Notes: a model not told the origin generated them from the sequence alone. A stretch of DNA of 64,000 bases from Hydractinia symbiolongicarpus (GCF_029227915.1 NC_079888.1:11265001-11329000); one strand, 5' to 3'; counted from the first letter of the stretch, positions 10,526-23,620 are shown. Program-made: numbers and translations.

Positions 10526-12180
10526 ATATAGCTTTTTGCTGCCTAATAAAGGCCTTACACGTAAGTCACGTGGTTCCACGTGTCTGCGAAGGTTCCCAAC
10601 AGAGTAGTCGCTCCACTCTCATTGGACTACGACGTTCCAGGTCGTTTTCCAGTGCGACAATGCTTTATAACACCATGAACAACATTTACAGACCTTTAAA
10701 TGCTATTATATGTCCTTTTACGGCCTCTTATAAGCCTTACACGTAAACTACGTGGTTCCACGTGCCTGGGCAGGTTCTCAACGGTCTAGTCCTTCCATTC
10801 TCAATAGACTACGTCGTCTCAAGCCGTTTTCCAGTGCGCCATTGTCTTATAACACCAACAACTACGTTTAAAGAACTTTAAAGGCTGTTTTATGACATTA
10901 CACGGCCTACTAAAGGCGTTACACGTAAGTCACGTGGTTCCACTGCCTGCAAAGATTCCCAACGGTCTAGTCCTTCCATTCTCAATAGACTACGTCGTCC
11001 CAAGCCGTTTTCCAGTGCGCCTTTGTCTTATAACACCAACAACTACGTTTAAAGAACTTTAAAGGCTGTTATATGACCTTGGCAGAATCATAAAGGCCTT
11101 ACACGTAAATCACGTGGTTCCACGTGACTGTGCAGGTTTCCAACGGTCTAGTCCTTCCACTCTCAATAGACTACGTCGTTCCAAGCCGTTTTTCAGTGCG
11201 CCATTCTCCTTTAACACCGTCAACTTCGTTACAGGAAATTAAAGGCTGTGATATAGCCTTCTACGCCTAATAAAGGCCTTACACGTAAATTACGTGGTTC
11301 CACGTGCCTGCGCAGGTTCCCAACAGAGTAGTCGCTCCACTCTCATTGGACTACGACGTTCCAAGTCGTTTTCCAGTGCGCCACTGTCTTATAACACCGT
11401 CAATACGTTTACAGGCATTTAAAGGCTGTTATATGACCTTTTACGGCCTAATAAAGGCCTTACACATAAGTCACGTGGTTCCACGTGCCTGCGCAGGTTT
11501 CCAACAGAGTAGTCGCTCCACTGTCATTGGACTACGGCGTCCCAAGTCATTTTCCAGCTCGCCATTGTCTTATAACTCCGTCAACTGCGTTTACAGGCAA
11601 TTAAAGGCTGTGTTATAGCTCTTTACGCATAATAAAGGCCTCAAACATAAATCACGTGGTTCCACGAGCCTGCACAGGTTTACAACAGAGTAGTCGCTCC
11701 ACTCTCATTGGACTACGTCGTTCCAAGCCGTTTTCCAGTGCGCCATTCTCCTTTAACACCGTCAACTTCGTTACAGGAAATTAAAGGCTGTGATATAGCC
11801 TTCTACGCCTAATAAAGGCCTTACACGTAAATTACGTGGTTTCACGTGCCTGCGCAGGTTCCCAACAGAGTAGTCGCTCCACTCTCATTGGACTACGACG
11901 TTCCAAGTCGTTTTCCAGTGCGCCACTGTCTTATAACACCGTCAATACGTTTACAGGCATTTAAAGGCTGTTATATGACCTTTTACGGCCTAATAAAGGC
12001 CTTACACATAAGTCACGTGGTTCCACGTGCCTGCGCAGGTTTCCAACAGAGTAGTCGCTCCACTGTCATTGGACTACGTCGTCCCAAGTCATTTTCCAGC
12101 TCGCCATTGTCTTATAACTCCGTCAACTGCGTTTACAGGCAATTAAAGGCTGTGTTATAGCTCTTTACGCATAATAAAGG
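10526..12180. repeat. HOR copy 5 (truncated, with internal trimer step)
   Basis: It follows the 15-mer through monomer 8, with a 1-bp loss near 10942 (ccactgcc for ccacgtgcc). After monomer 8 the array steps back to monomers 6 and 7 (11431 and 11973 are 542 bp apart) instead of going on to monomer 9. Copy-specific identity fades near 12180, where ggcctcaaacat is replaced by ggccttacacat. This is the right edge of the homogeneous HOR domain. Confidence 0.88.
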
Positions 12181-13069
12181 CCTTACACATAAATCACGTG
12201 GTTCCACGTGCCTGCGCAGGTTTCCAACGGTCTAGTCGCTCCACTCTCATTGGACTACGACGTTCCAAGTCGTTTTCCAGTGCGCCATTGTCCTTTAACA
12301 CCGTCAACTTCGTTTACAGGCATTTAAAGGCTGCGATATAGCTTTTTGCTGCCTAATAAAGTCCTTACACGTAAATCACGTTATTCCACATGCCTGCACA
12401 GGTTCCAATAGAGTAGTCACTCCAATCTAAATGGTCTATGTCGTCCTAAGTCGTTTCCAGTGCGACATTGTCTTATAACACTGTGAACTTCGCTTATAGG
12501 CCTTTAAGGTCTGTTATATGACCTTTTTACGGCCTAATAAAAGACCTACATGTAAACTACATGGTTCCACGCGCCTGCGCAGGTTCCGATCGGTCTAGTC
12601 CTTCCAATTTCAATAGACTGCGTCGTCCCAAGTCATTTTCCAGTGCGCCATTGTTTTATAACACCAACAACTACGTTTAAAGAACTTTAAAGGCTGTTAT
12701 ATGACCTTTTACGGAATCATAAAGGTCTTACACGTAAATCACGTGGTTCCACGTGACTGTGCAGGTTTCCAACGGTCTAGTCCTTCCACTCTCAATAGAC
12801 TACGTCGTCCCAAGTCGTTTTTGTAGGGCGCCATTGTCTTATAACACCGTCAATTACGTTTACAGGCATTAAAATTAAAAGGTTGTGATATTGCCTTTTG
12901 CCGCCTAATAAAGGCCTTACACATAAATCTCGTGGTTCCACGTGCCTGCGCAGGTTTCCAACGGTCAAGTCCTTCCACTCTCAATAGACTACGTCGTCCC
13001 AAGTCGTTTTCCAGTGCGCCATTGTCCTATAAAAACGTCAACTACGTTTACAGGAAATTAAAGCCTGTG

Positions 13070-13975
13070 ATATAGCTTTTTGCTGCCTATTAAAGTCCTT
13101 ACACGTAAGTCACGTCATTCCACATGCCTGCACAGGTTCCAATAGAGTAGTCCCTCCAATCTAAATGGTCTATGTCGTCCTAAGTCGTTTCCAGTGCGAC
13201 ATTGTCTTATAACACTGTGAACTTCGCTTATAGGCCTTTAAGGTCTGTTATATGACCTTTTTACGGCCAAATAAAAGACCTACATGTAAACTACATGGTT
13301 CCACGCGCCTGCGCAGGTTCCGATCGGTCTAGTCCTTCCAATTTCAATAGACTGCGTCGTCCCAAGTCATTTTCCAGTGCGCCATTGTCTTATAACTCCG
13401 TCAACTACGTTTACAGGCAATTAAAGACTGTGATATAGCCTTCTACGCCTAATAAAGGCCTTACACGTAAATCACATGGTTCCACGTGCCTGCGCAGGTT
13501 TCCAACAGAGTAGTCAATCCACCCTCATTGGACTACGTCGTCCCAAGTCGTTTTCCAGTGCGCCATTGTCTTATAACTCCGTCAATTACGTTTACAGGCA
13601 TTAAAAGGTTGTGATATTGCCTTTTGCCGCCTAATAAAGGCCTTACACGTAAATCTCGTGGTTCCATGTGCCTGCGCAGGTTTCCAACGGTCAAGTCCTT
13701 CAAATCTCAATAGACTACGTCGTCGCAAGTCGTTTTCCAGTGCGCCATTGTCCTATAAAAACGTCAACTACGTTTACAGGCAATTAAAGCCTGTGATATA
13801 GCCTTCTACGCTTATTAAAGACCTTACACATAAATCATGTGGCTCACGTGCCTGTGCAGGTTTCCAACAGAGTATTCGTTCCATTATCATTGGACTACGA
13901 CGTTCCAAGTCGTTTTCCAGGGCGCCATTGTCTTATAACACCGTCAACTACGTTTACAGACATTTAAAGGCTGCG
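13070..13975. repeat. Region B pentamer, variant a-b-e'-d-e
   Basis: Monomers start at 13070, 13250, 13433, 13614 and 13796. The third place has a ctacgcctaataaagg unit instead of type c, so this is a variant of the 907-bp unit (906 bp). Confidence 0.78.
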
Positions 13976-14882
13976 ATATATCTTTTTGCTGCCTAATAAA
14001 GTCCTTACACGTAAGTCACGTGATTCCACATGCCTGCACAGGTTCCAATAGAGTAGTCCCTCCAATCTAAATGGTCTATGTCGTCCTAAGTCGTTTCCAA
14101 TGCGACATTGTCTTATAACACTGTGAACTTCGCTTATAGGCCTTTAAGATCTGTTATATGACCTTTTTACGGCCTAATAAAAGACCTACATGTAAACTAC
14201 ATGGTTCCACGCGCCTGCGCAGGTTCCGATCGGTCTAGTCCTTCCAATTTCAATAGACTGCGTCGTCCCAAGTCATTTTCCAGTGCGCCATTGTCTTGTA
14301 GCACCAACAACTACGTTTAAAGAACTTTAAAGGCTGTTATATGACCTTTTACGGAATCATCAAGGCCTTACACGTAAATCACGTGGTACCACGTGACTGT
14401 GCAGGTTTCCAACGGTCTAGTGCTTCCACTCTCAATAGACTACGTCGTCCCAAGCCGTTTTCCAGTGCGCCATTGTCCTATAACATCGTCAACTTCGTTT
14501 ACAGGCCATTAAAGGCTGTGATATTGCCTTTTGCCGCCTAATAAAGGCCTTACACGTAAATCTCGTGGTTCCACGTGCATGCGCAGGTTTCCAACAGAGT
14601 AGTCGCTCCACTGTCATTGGAATTCGTCGTCCCAAGTCGTTTTCCAGTGCGCCATTGTCCTATAAAAACGTCAACTACGTTTACAGGCAATTAAAGCCTG
14701 TGATATAGCCTTCTACGCTTATGAAAGACCTTACACGTAAATCATGTGGTTCACGTGCCTGCGCAGGTTTCCAACAGAGTAGTCGCTCCACTCTCATTGG
14801 ACTACGACGTTCCAAGTCGTTTTCCAGTGCGCCATTGTCTTATAACACTGTGAACTTCGCTTATAGGCCTTTAAGGTCTGTT
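13976..14882. repeat. Region B pentamer a-b-c-d-e with hybrid last unit
   Basis: Starts at 13976, 14156, 14339, 14521 and 14703. The last monomer begins as type e (cttatgaaagacc, tcatgtggttcacg) and ends as type a (cactgtgaacttcgcttatagg), so one unit boundary has been deleted by recombination inside it. Confidence 0.8.
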
Positions 14883-16697
14883 ATATGACCTTTTTACAGC
14901 CTAATAAAAGACCTACATGTAAACTACATGGTTCCACGCGCCTGCGCAGGTTCCGATCGGTCTAGTCCTTCCAATTGCAATAGACTGCGTCGTCCCAAGT
15001 CATTTTCCAGTGGGCCATTGTCTTATAACACCAACAACTACGTTTAAAGAACTTTAAAGGCTGTTATATGACCTATTACGGCCTAATAATAGCCTTACAT
15101 GTAAACTACGTGGTTCCTCGCGGCTGCACAGGTTCCCAACGGTCTAGTACATTCAATCTCAACGGTCTGGGATGTCCGAAGTCGTTTTCCAGTGCGCCAT
15201 TGTCTTATAACACCAGCGACTACGTTTAAAGAACTTTAAAGGCTGTTATATGGCCTTTTACGGAATCATAAAGGCCTTACACATAAACTACGTGGTTCTA
15301 CATGCCTGCGCAGGTTTCCAACGGTCTAGTCCTTCCATTCTCATTGGACTACGTCGTCCCAAGTCAATTTCCAGCGCGCCATTGTCTTATAACACTGTGA
15401 CTTACGTTTACATGGCTTTAAAGGCTGTTATATGACCTTTTACGGCCTAATTAAGTCCTTACACGTAAGTCACGTCATTCCACATGCCTGCACAGGTTCC
15501 GATAGAGTAGTCCCTCCAATCTAATTGGTCTATGTCGTCCTAAGTCGTTTCCAGTGCGACATTGTCTTATAACACTGTGAACTTTGCTTATAGGCCTTTA
15601 AGATCTGTTATATGACCTTTTTACGGCCTAATAAAAGACCTACATGTAAACTACATGGTTCCACGCGCCTGCGCAGGTTCTGATGGGTCTAGTCCTTCCA
15701 ATTTCAATAGACTGCGTCGTCCCAAGTCATTTTCCAGTGCGCCATTGTCTTGTAGCACCAACAACTACGTTTAAAGAACTTTAAAGGCTGTTATATGACC
15801 TTTTACGGAATCATCAAGGCCTTACACGTAAATCACGTGGTTCCACGTGACTGTGCAGGTTTCCAACGGTCTAGTGCTTCCACTCTCAATAGACTACGTC
15901 GTGCCAAGCCGTTTTCCAGTGCGCCATTGTCCTATAACATCGTCAACTTCGTTTACAGGCCATTAAAGGCTGTGATATAGCCTTCTACGCCTAATAAAGT
16001 CCTTACACGTAAATCACATGGTTCCACGTGCCTGCGCAGGTTTCCAACAGAGTAGTCGCTTAACTGTCATTGGAATACGTCGTCCCAAGTCGTTTTCCAA
16101 TGCGCCATTGTCTTATAACTCCGTCAATTACGTTTACAGGCAATTAAAGGCTGTGATATAGCCTTCTACGCCTAATAAAGGCCTTACACGTAAATCACAT
16201 GGTTTCACGTGCCTGCGCAGGTTTCCCAGAGTAGTCGCTCCGCTCTCATTGGACTACGACATTCCAAGTCGTTTTTGTAGGGCGCCATTGTCTTATAACA
16301 ACGTCAATTACGTTTACAGGCATTAAAAGGTTGTGATATTGCCTTTTGCCGCCTAATAAAGGCCTTACACGTAAATCTCGTGGTTCCACGTGCCTGCGCA
16401 GGTTTCCAACAGAGTAGTCGCTCCACTGTCATTGGAATACATCGTCCCAAGTCGTTTTCCAGTGCGCCATTGTCCTATAAAAACGTCAACTACGTTTACA
16501 GGCAATTTAAGCCTGTGATATAGCCTTCTACGCTTATTAAAGACCTTACACGTAAATCATGTGGTTCACGTGCCTGCGCAGGTTTCCAACAGAGTAGTCG
16601 CTCCACTCTCATTGGACTACGACGTTCCAAGTCGTTTTCCAGGGCGCCACTGTCTTATAACACCGTCAACTACGTTTACAGACATTTAAAGGCTGCG

Positions 16698-17604
16698 ATA
16701 TATCTTTTTGCTGCCTAATAAAGTCCTTACACGTAAGTCACGTCATTCCACATGCCTGCACAGGTTCCGATAGAGTAGTCCCTCCAATCTAATTGGTCTA
16801 TGTCGTCCTAAGTCGTTTCCAGTGCGACATTGTCTTATAACACTGTGAACTTTGCTTATAGGCCTTTAAGATCTGTTATATGACCTTTTTACGGCCTAAT
16901 AAAAGACCTACATGTAAACTACATGGTTCCACGCGCCTGCGCAGGTTCTGATCGGTCTAGTCCTTCCAATTTCAATAGACTGCGTCGTCCCAAGTCATTT
17001 TCCAGTGCGCCATTGTCTTGTAGCACCAACAACTACGTTTAAAGAACTTTAAAGGCTGTTATATGACCTTTTACGGAATCATCAAGGCCTTACACGTAAA
17101 TCACGTGGTTCCACGTGACTGTGCAGGTTTCCAACGGTCTAGTGCTTCCACTCTCAATAAACTACGTCGTGCCAAGCCGTTTTCCAGTGCGCCATTGTCC
17201 TATAACATCGTCAACTTCGTTTACAGGCCATTAAAGGCTGTGATATTGCCTTTTGCCGCCTAATAAAGGCCTTACACGTAAATCTCGTGGTTCCACGTGC
17301 ATGCGCAGGTTTCCAACAGAGTAGTCGCTCCACTGTCATTGGAATACGTCGTCCCAAGTCGTTTTCCAGTGCGCCATTGTCCTATAAAAACGTTAACTAC
17401 GTTTACAGGCAATTAAAGCCTGTGATATAGCCTTCTACGCTTATTAAAGACCTTACACGTAAATCATGTGGTTCACGTGCCTGCGCAGGTTTCCAACAGA
17501 GTAGTCGCTCCACTCTCATTGGACTACGACGTTCCAAGTCGTTTTCCAGGGCGCCACTGTCTTATAACACCGTCAACTACGTTTACAGACATTTAAAGGC
17601 TGCG
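16698..17604. repeat. Region B pentamer a-b-c-d-e (907 bp)
   Basis: Starts at 16698, 16878, 17061, 17243 and 17425; the next type-a unit follows at 17605, giving an exact 907-bp period. It is nearly identical to 13976-14702. Confidence 0.85.
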
Positions 17605-18149
17605 ATATATCTTTTTGCTGCCTAATAAAGTCCTTACACGTAAGTCACGTGATTCCACATGCCTGCACAGGTTCCAATAGAGTAGTCCCTCCAATCTAAA
17701 TGGTCTATGTCGTCCTAAGTCGTTTCCAGTGCGCCATTGTCTTATAACACTGTGAACTTCGCTTATAGGCCTTTAAGGTCTATTATATGACCTTTTTACA
17801 GCCTAATAAAAGACCTACATGTAAACTACATGGTTCCACGCGCCTGCGCAGGTTCCGATCGGTCTAGTCCTTCCAATTGCAATAGACTGCGTCGTCCCAA
17901 GTCATTTTCCAGTGCGCCATTGTCTTATAACACCAACAACTACGTTTAAAGAACTTTAAAGGCTGTTATATGACCTTTTACGGAATCATCAAGGCCTTAC
18001 ACGTAAATCACGTGGTTCCACGTGACTGTGCAGGTTTCCAACGGTCTAGTGCTTTCACTCTCAATAGACTACGTCGTCCCAAGCCGTTTTCCAGTGCGCC
18101 ATTGTCCTATAACATCGTCAACTACGCTTACAGGCAATTAAAGGCTGTG
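17605..18149. repeat. Region B partial pentamer a-b-c, end of the array
   Basis: Types a, b and c at 17605, 17785 and 17968. The c unit ends with aactacgcttacaggc and a new tail, after which the pentamer order is lost. Confidence 0.8.
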
Positions 18150-18330
18150 ATATAGCCTTCTACGCTTAATAAAGGCCTTACACGTAAATCACGAGGTTCC
18201 ACGTGCCTGTGCAGGTTTCCAACAGAGTAGTCGCTCCACTCTCATTGGACTACGACGTTCCAAATCGTTTTCCATTGTGTCATTCTCTTATAACACCGTG
18301 AACTACATTTACAGACCTTTAAATGCTATT

Positions 18331-18555
18331 ATATGCCCTTTTGCGGCCCTTACACGTAAACTACGTGGTTCCACGAGCCTGCGCAGGTTCTCAACGGGCT
18401 GGTCCTTCCAATCTCAACGAATTGGGACGTCCCAAATCTTTTTCCAACAGAGTAGTCGCTCCACCCTCATTGGACTACGACGTTCCAAGTCGTTTTCCAG
18501 GGCGCCATTGTCTTATAACACCGTCAACTACAGTTACAAGTTCTTAAAGGCTGTT
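18331..18555. repeat. Composite 225-bp monomer with a partial repeat
   Basis: The unit reads normally to cccaaatctttttcc near 18444, then jumps back to ccaacagagtagtcgctcc and runs through the cassette and middle a second time. It also lacks 10 bp near its start (gcggcccttacacg). About 53 bp are present twice. The join shares ttcc with the target, suggesting short-homology joining. Confidence 0.85.
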
Positions 18556-18727
18556 ATATGACATTTTGCGGCCCTTACACGTAAACTACGTGGTTGCACG
18601 TGCCTGTGCAGGTTCTCAACAGTCTGGTCCTTCAATTCTCCGTGGACTGCGTCGTCCCAAGTCAATTTCCAGTGCGCCAGTGTCCTATAACACCGTCAAC
18701 TACATTTACAGGCAATTAAAGGCTGTG
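18556..18727. repeat. 172-bp monomer sharing the neighbour's 10-bp deletion
   Basis: It has the same gcggcccttacacg deletion as the unit before it, removing the AAGGCCTT palindrome. The shared lesion in adjacent units points to a local duplication after the deletion. Confidence 0.8.
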
Positions 18728-20363
18728 ATATAGCCTTCTACGCTTACTAAAGGCCTTACACGTAAATCACGTGGTTCCACGTGCCTGCGCAGGTTTCCAA
18801 CAGAGTAGTCGCTCCACTCTCATTGGACTACGACATTCCAAATCGTTTTCGATTGCGCCATTCTCTTATAACACCGTGAACTACATTTACAGACCTTTAA
18901 ATGGTATTATATGTCCTTTTACGCCCTCTTAAAGGCCTTACACGAAAACTACGTCGTTCCTTATGTCTGCGCAGGTTTCCAACGGTCTGGGTGTCCACTC
19001 TCAAAGAATTGCGGCGTCTGAAGTTCTTTTTTATAGCGTCATTGTCTTATAACACAGTGAACTACGTTTACAGGCAATTAAAGGCTGTGATATAGCCTTC
19101 TACGCTTAATAAAGGCCTTACACGTAAATCACGTGGTTCCACGTGCCTGCGCTGGTTTCCAACAGAGTAGTCGCTCCACTCTCATTGGAATACGACATTC
19201 CAAGTCGGTTTTGTAAGGCGCCATTGTCTTATAACACCGTCAACTACGTTTACAGGCAATTAAAGGCTGTGATATAGCCTTCTACGCTTAATAAAGGCTT
19301 TACACGTAAATCACGTGGTTCCACGTGCCTGCGCAGTTTTCCAACAGAGTAGTCGCTCCACTCTCATTGGACTACGACGTTCCAAATCGTTTTCCATTGC
19401 GCCATTCTCTTATAACACCGTGAACTACATTTACAGACCTTTTAATGGTATTATATGTCCTTTTACGGCCTCTTATAGATCATATACGTAAACTACGTGA
19501 TTCCACGTGCCTGTGCAGATTCACAACAGTCTAGTCCTTCCACTCTCAATGGACTACGACGTTCCATGCCGTTTTCCAGTGCGCCATTGTCTTATAACAC
19601 CAACAACTACGTTTACAGGCCTTTAAAGGCTGTTATATGATATTTTACGGCTTACTAAAGGCCTTACACATAAATTACGCGGTTCCACGCGCCTGCGCAG
19701 GTTTCCAACGGCCTAGTCCTTCCATTCTCAATAGACTGCGTCGTCCCAAGTCAATTTCCAGTGCGCCATTGTCTTATAACACAGTGAACTACGTTTACAA
19801 GCCTTTAAAGGCTGTTGTATGATCTTTTACGCCCTAATAAAAGCCTTACATGTAAACTAGGTGGTGCCACGCGCCTGCGCAGGTTTCCAACGGTCTAGTT
19901 TTTTCCGCTTTCAATGGACTAGGACGATCCATGTCGTTTTCCAGTGCGCCATTGTCTTATAAAACCGTGAACTGCATTTACATATCTTTAAATGCTGCGA
20001 TATAGCTTTTTGCTGCCTAATAAGGGCCTTACACATAAATCAGGTGGTTCCACGTGCCTGCGCAGGTTTCCAACAGAGTAGTCGCTGCACTCTCATTGGA
20101 CTACGACGCTCCATGTCGTCTTCCAGTGCACCATTGCCTAATAACACCGTGAAACACATTTACAGACCTTTAAATGCTATTATATGCCCACGTACGGTTT
20201 CATAAAGGCCTTCCACGTAAACTACGTGGTCCCACGGGCATTTGCAAGTTCCCAACGGTCTAGTCCTTCTAATCTCCACGGACTATGACTTTCCATATCG
20301 TTTTCCAGCGCACCATTGCCTAAGAACACGTCGAACTACGTTTACAAGCCTTCAAAGGCTTTT

Positions 20364-21455
20364 ATATGACCTTATACGGCCTACTAAAGGCCTTACACGT
20401 AAATCACGTGGTTCCACGTGCCTGCGCAGGTTTCCCACAGAGTAGTCGCTCCACTCTCATTGGACTACGACGTTCCAAATCGTTTTCCATTGCGCCATTC
20501 TCTTATAACACCGTGAACTACATTTACAGATCTTTTAATGGTATTATATGTCCTTTTACGGCCTCTTATAGGCCTTACACGTAAACTACGTGGTTCCACG
20601 TGCCTGCGCAGGTTCACAACGGTCTAGTCCTTCCACTCTCAATAAATTACGACGTTCCATGCCGCTTTCCAGTGCGCCATTGTCTTATAACACCAACAAC
20701 TACGTTTACAGGCCTTTAAAGGCTGTTATATGACCATTTACGGCCTGTTATAGGCCTTACACGTAAATCACGTGGTTCCACGTGCCTGCGCAGGTTTCCC
20801 ACAGAGTAGTCGCTCCACTCTCATTGGACTACGACGTTCCAAATCGTTTTTCATTGCGCCATTCTCTTATAACACCGTGAACTACATTTACAGATCTTTT
20901 AATGGTATTATATGTCCTTTTACGGCCTCTTATAGGCTTTACACGTAAACTACGTGGTTCCACGTGCCTGCGCAGGTTCACAACGGTCTAGTCCTTCCAC
21001 TCTCAATAAATTACGACGTTCCATGCCGCTTTCCAGTGCGCCATTGTCTTATAACACCAACAACTACGTTTACAGGCCTTTAAAGGCTGTTATATGACCT
21101 TTTACGGCCTGTTATAGGCCTTACATGTAAATCACGTGGTTCCACGTGCCTGCGCAGGTTTCCCACAGAGTAGTCGCTCCACTCTCATTGGACTACGACG
21201 TTCCAAATCGTTTTCCATTGCGCCATTCTCTTATAACAACGTGAACTACATTTACAGACCTTTTAATGGTAATATATGTCCTTTTACGGCCTCTTATAGG
21301 CCTTACACGTAAACTACGTGGTTCCACGTGCCTGCGCAGGTTCACAACAGTCTAGTCCTTCCACTCTCAATAAATTACGACGTTCCATGCCGCTTTCCAG
21401 TGCGCCATTGTCTTATAACACCAACAACTACGTTTACAGGCCCTTAAAGGCTGTT
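20364..21455. repeat. Three tandem 364-bp dimers
   Basis: Dimers at 20364-20727, 20728-21091 and 21092-21455. The diagnostic aggtttcccacagag falls at 20428, 20792 and 21156, exactly 364 bp apart, and the partner always reads caggttcacaac. Copies differ by few bases (cctactaaagg in the first, cctgttatagg in the others). This is the simplest HOR in the window. Confidence 0.92.
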
Positions 21456-21637
21456 ATATGACCTTTTACGGCCTGTTATAGGCCTTACACGAAAACTACG
21501 TGGTTCCTTATGTCTGCGCATGTTTCCAACGGTCTAGTCTTTCCACTCTCATTGGACTACGACGTTCCAAATAGTTTTCCATTGCGCCATTCTCTTATAA
21601 CAAAGTGAACTACATTTACAGACCTTTATATGGTATT

Positions 21638-22530
21638 ATATGTCCTTTTACGGCCTCTTATAGGCCTTACACGTAAACTACGTGGTTCCACGTGCCTGCA
21701 CAAGTTCCCAACGGAGTAGTACCTCCACTCTCAATGGTGTTTGACGTCCTAAGTCGTTTTCTAGGGCACCATTGCCTAATAACACCGTGAACTATGTTTA
21801 CAAGGCTTTTATATGACCTTTTACGGCCTACTAAAGGCCTTACACGTAATTCACGTGGTTCCACGTGCCTGCGCAGGTTCACAACGGTCTAGTCCTTCCA
21901 CTCTCAATAAATTACGACGTTCCATGCCGCTTTCCAGTGCGCCATTGTCTTATAAGACCAACAACTACGTTTACAGGCCTTTAAAGGCTGTTATATGACC
22001 TTTTACGGCCTGTTATAGGCCTTACACGAAAACTACGTGGTTCCTTATGTCTGCGCATGTTTCCAACGGTCTAGTCTTTCCACTCTCATTGGACTACGAC
22101 GTTCCAAATAGTTTTCCATTGCGCCATTCTCTTATAACACCGTGAACTACATTTACAGACCTTTTAATGGTAATATATGTCCTTTTACGGCCTCTTATAG
22201 GCCTTACACGTAAACTACGTGGTTCCACGTGCCTGCACAAGTTCCCAACGGAGTAGTACCTCCACTCTCAATGGTGTTTGACGTCTTAAGTCGTTTTCTA
22301 GGGCGCCATTGCCTAATAACACCGTGAACTATGTTTACAAGGCTTTTATATGACCTTTTACGGCCTACTAAAGGCCTTACACGTAATTCACGTGGTTCCA
22401 CGTGCCTGCGCAGGTTTCCAACAGAGTAGTCGCTCCACTCTCATTGGACTACTACATTCCAAGTCGTTTTTGTAGGGCGCCATTGTCTTATAACACCGTC
22501 AACTACGCTTACAGGCAATTTAAGGCTGTG
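21638..22530. repeat. Block P copy 1 (173-182-182-173-183 bp)
   Basis: Five monomers at 21638, 21811, 21993, 22175 and 22348. The first and fourth are the 173-bp subtype, in which gtttacaaggctttt lacks nine bases and so loses the GCCTTTAAAGGC palindrome. The 'gacgtcctaagtcg' versus 'gacgtcttaagtcg' difference tells the two 173-bp units apart. Confidence 0.88.
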
Positions 22531-23620
22531 ATATAGCCTTCTACGCTTAATAAAGGCCTTACACGTAAATCACGTGGTTCCACGTGCCTGCGCAGGTTTC
22601 CAACAGAGTAGTCGCTCCACTCTCATTGGACTACGACATTCCAAATCGTTTTCCGTTGCGCCATTCTCTTATAACACCTTGAACTACATCTACAGACCTT
22701 TAAATGGCATTATATGTCCTTTTACGCCTCTTATAGGCCTTACACGAAAACTACGTGGTTCCTTATGTCTGCGCAGGTTTCCAACGGTCTAGTCTTTCCA
22801 CTCTCAATGAATTGCGGCGTCTGAAGTTCTTTTCCATAGCGTCATTGTCTTATAACACCAACAACTACGTTTAAAGAACTTTAAAGGCTGTTATATGACC
22901 TTTTACGGATTCATAAATGCTTTACACATATATTAGGTGGTTCCACGTGCCCGCGCAGGTTTTCAACAGAGTAGCCCCTCCACTCTAAATGGTCTACGTC
23001 GTCCTAAGTCGTTTTCCAGTGCGCCATTGTCTAATAACACTGTGAACTACAGTTACAAGTTCTTAAAGGCTGTTATATGACCTTTTATTAATTCTTAAAG
23101 GCCTTACACGAAAAATACGTGGTTCCTTACGTCTGCGCAGGCTTCCAACGGTCTAGTCTTTCCATTCTCAATGGATTGCGGCGTCTGAAGTTGTTTTTGC
23201 AGAGCGTCATTGTCTTATAACACCAACGACTACGTTTAAAAGCCTTTAAAGGGTTTTATATGACCTTTTACGGCCTACTAAAGGACTTACACGTAAATCA
23301 CGTGGTTCCACGTGCCTGCGCAGGTTTCCAACAGAGTAGTCGCTCCACTTTCATTGGACTACGACATTCCAAATCGTTTTCGATTGCGCCATTCTCTTAT
23401 AACACCGTGAACTACATTTACAGACCTTTAAATGGTATTATATGTCCTTTTACGGCCTCTTATAGGCCTTACACGAAAACTACGTGGTTCCTTATGTCTG
23501 CGCATGTTTTCAACGGCTAGTCTTTCCACTCTCATTGGACTACGACGTTCCAAATAGTTTTCCATTGCGCCATTCTCTTATAACAAAGTGAACTACATTT
23601 ACAGACCTTTATATGGTATT

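Larger units (their letters stand above)
1..12180. repeat. Region A: 15-mer/14-mer higher-order repeat array
   Basis: Five successive HOR copies start at 1, 2542, 5263, 7805 and 10526 with the same block beginning atatagctttttgctgcc. Two are full 15-mers (2721 bp), two are 14-mers (2541 and 2542 bp), and the last is broken off. Between the two full copies I spotted only about five substitutions, so identity is about 99.8%, while monomers inside one unit differ by many changes. This is the signature of a recently homogenised HOR. The array leaves the window at position 1, so its true length is unknown. Confidence 0.95.
12181..18149. repeat. Region B: shuffled pentamer (907-bp) HOR array
   Basis: Five recurrent types can be told apart by their first bases: a (atatctttttgctgcc, 180 bp), b (atatgacctttttacgg, 183 bp), c (ttacggaatcatcaagg, 182 bp), d (atattgccttttgccgcc, 182 bp) and e (cttattaaagacc, 180 bp). 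They sum to 907 bp. Order varies: a-b-e'-d-e, a-b-c-d-e/a hybrid, a-b-c, a-b-c-d-e, a-b-c. Monomers 13433-14702 recur at 16156-17424 about 2722 bp away. A 189-bp unit at 12699-12887 has a small insertion at its end (aaaattaaaagg). Confidence 0.85.
18150..20363. repeat. Transitional monomers between regions B and C
   Basis: Monomers start at 18150, 18331, 18556, 18728, 18909, 19090, 19272, 19453, 19635, 19817, 20000 and 20182. They alternate tails gctgtgatatagcc and ggtattatatgtcc but show no exact long-range period. Nothing other than satellite is present. Confidence 0.85.

Noticed and set aside
12871-12887. Small A-rich insertion (aaaattaaaagg) as a transposon scar.
   Set aside because: Only about six extra bases, no target-site duplication or terminal repeat; slippage in an A/T run explains it.
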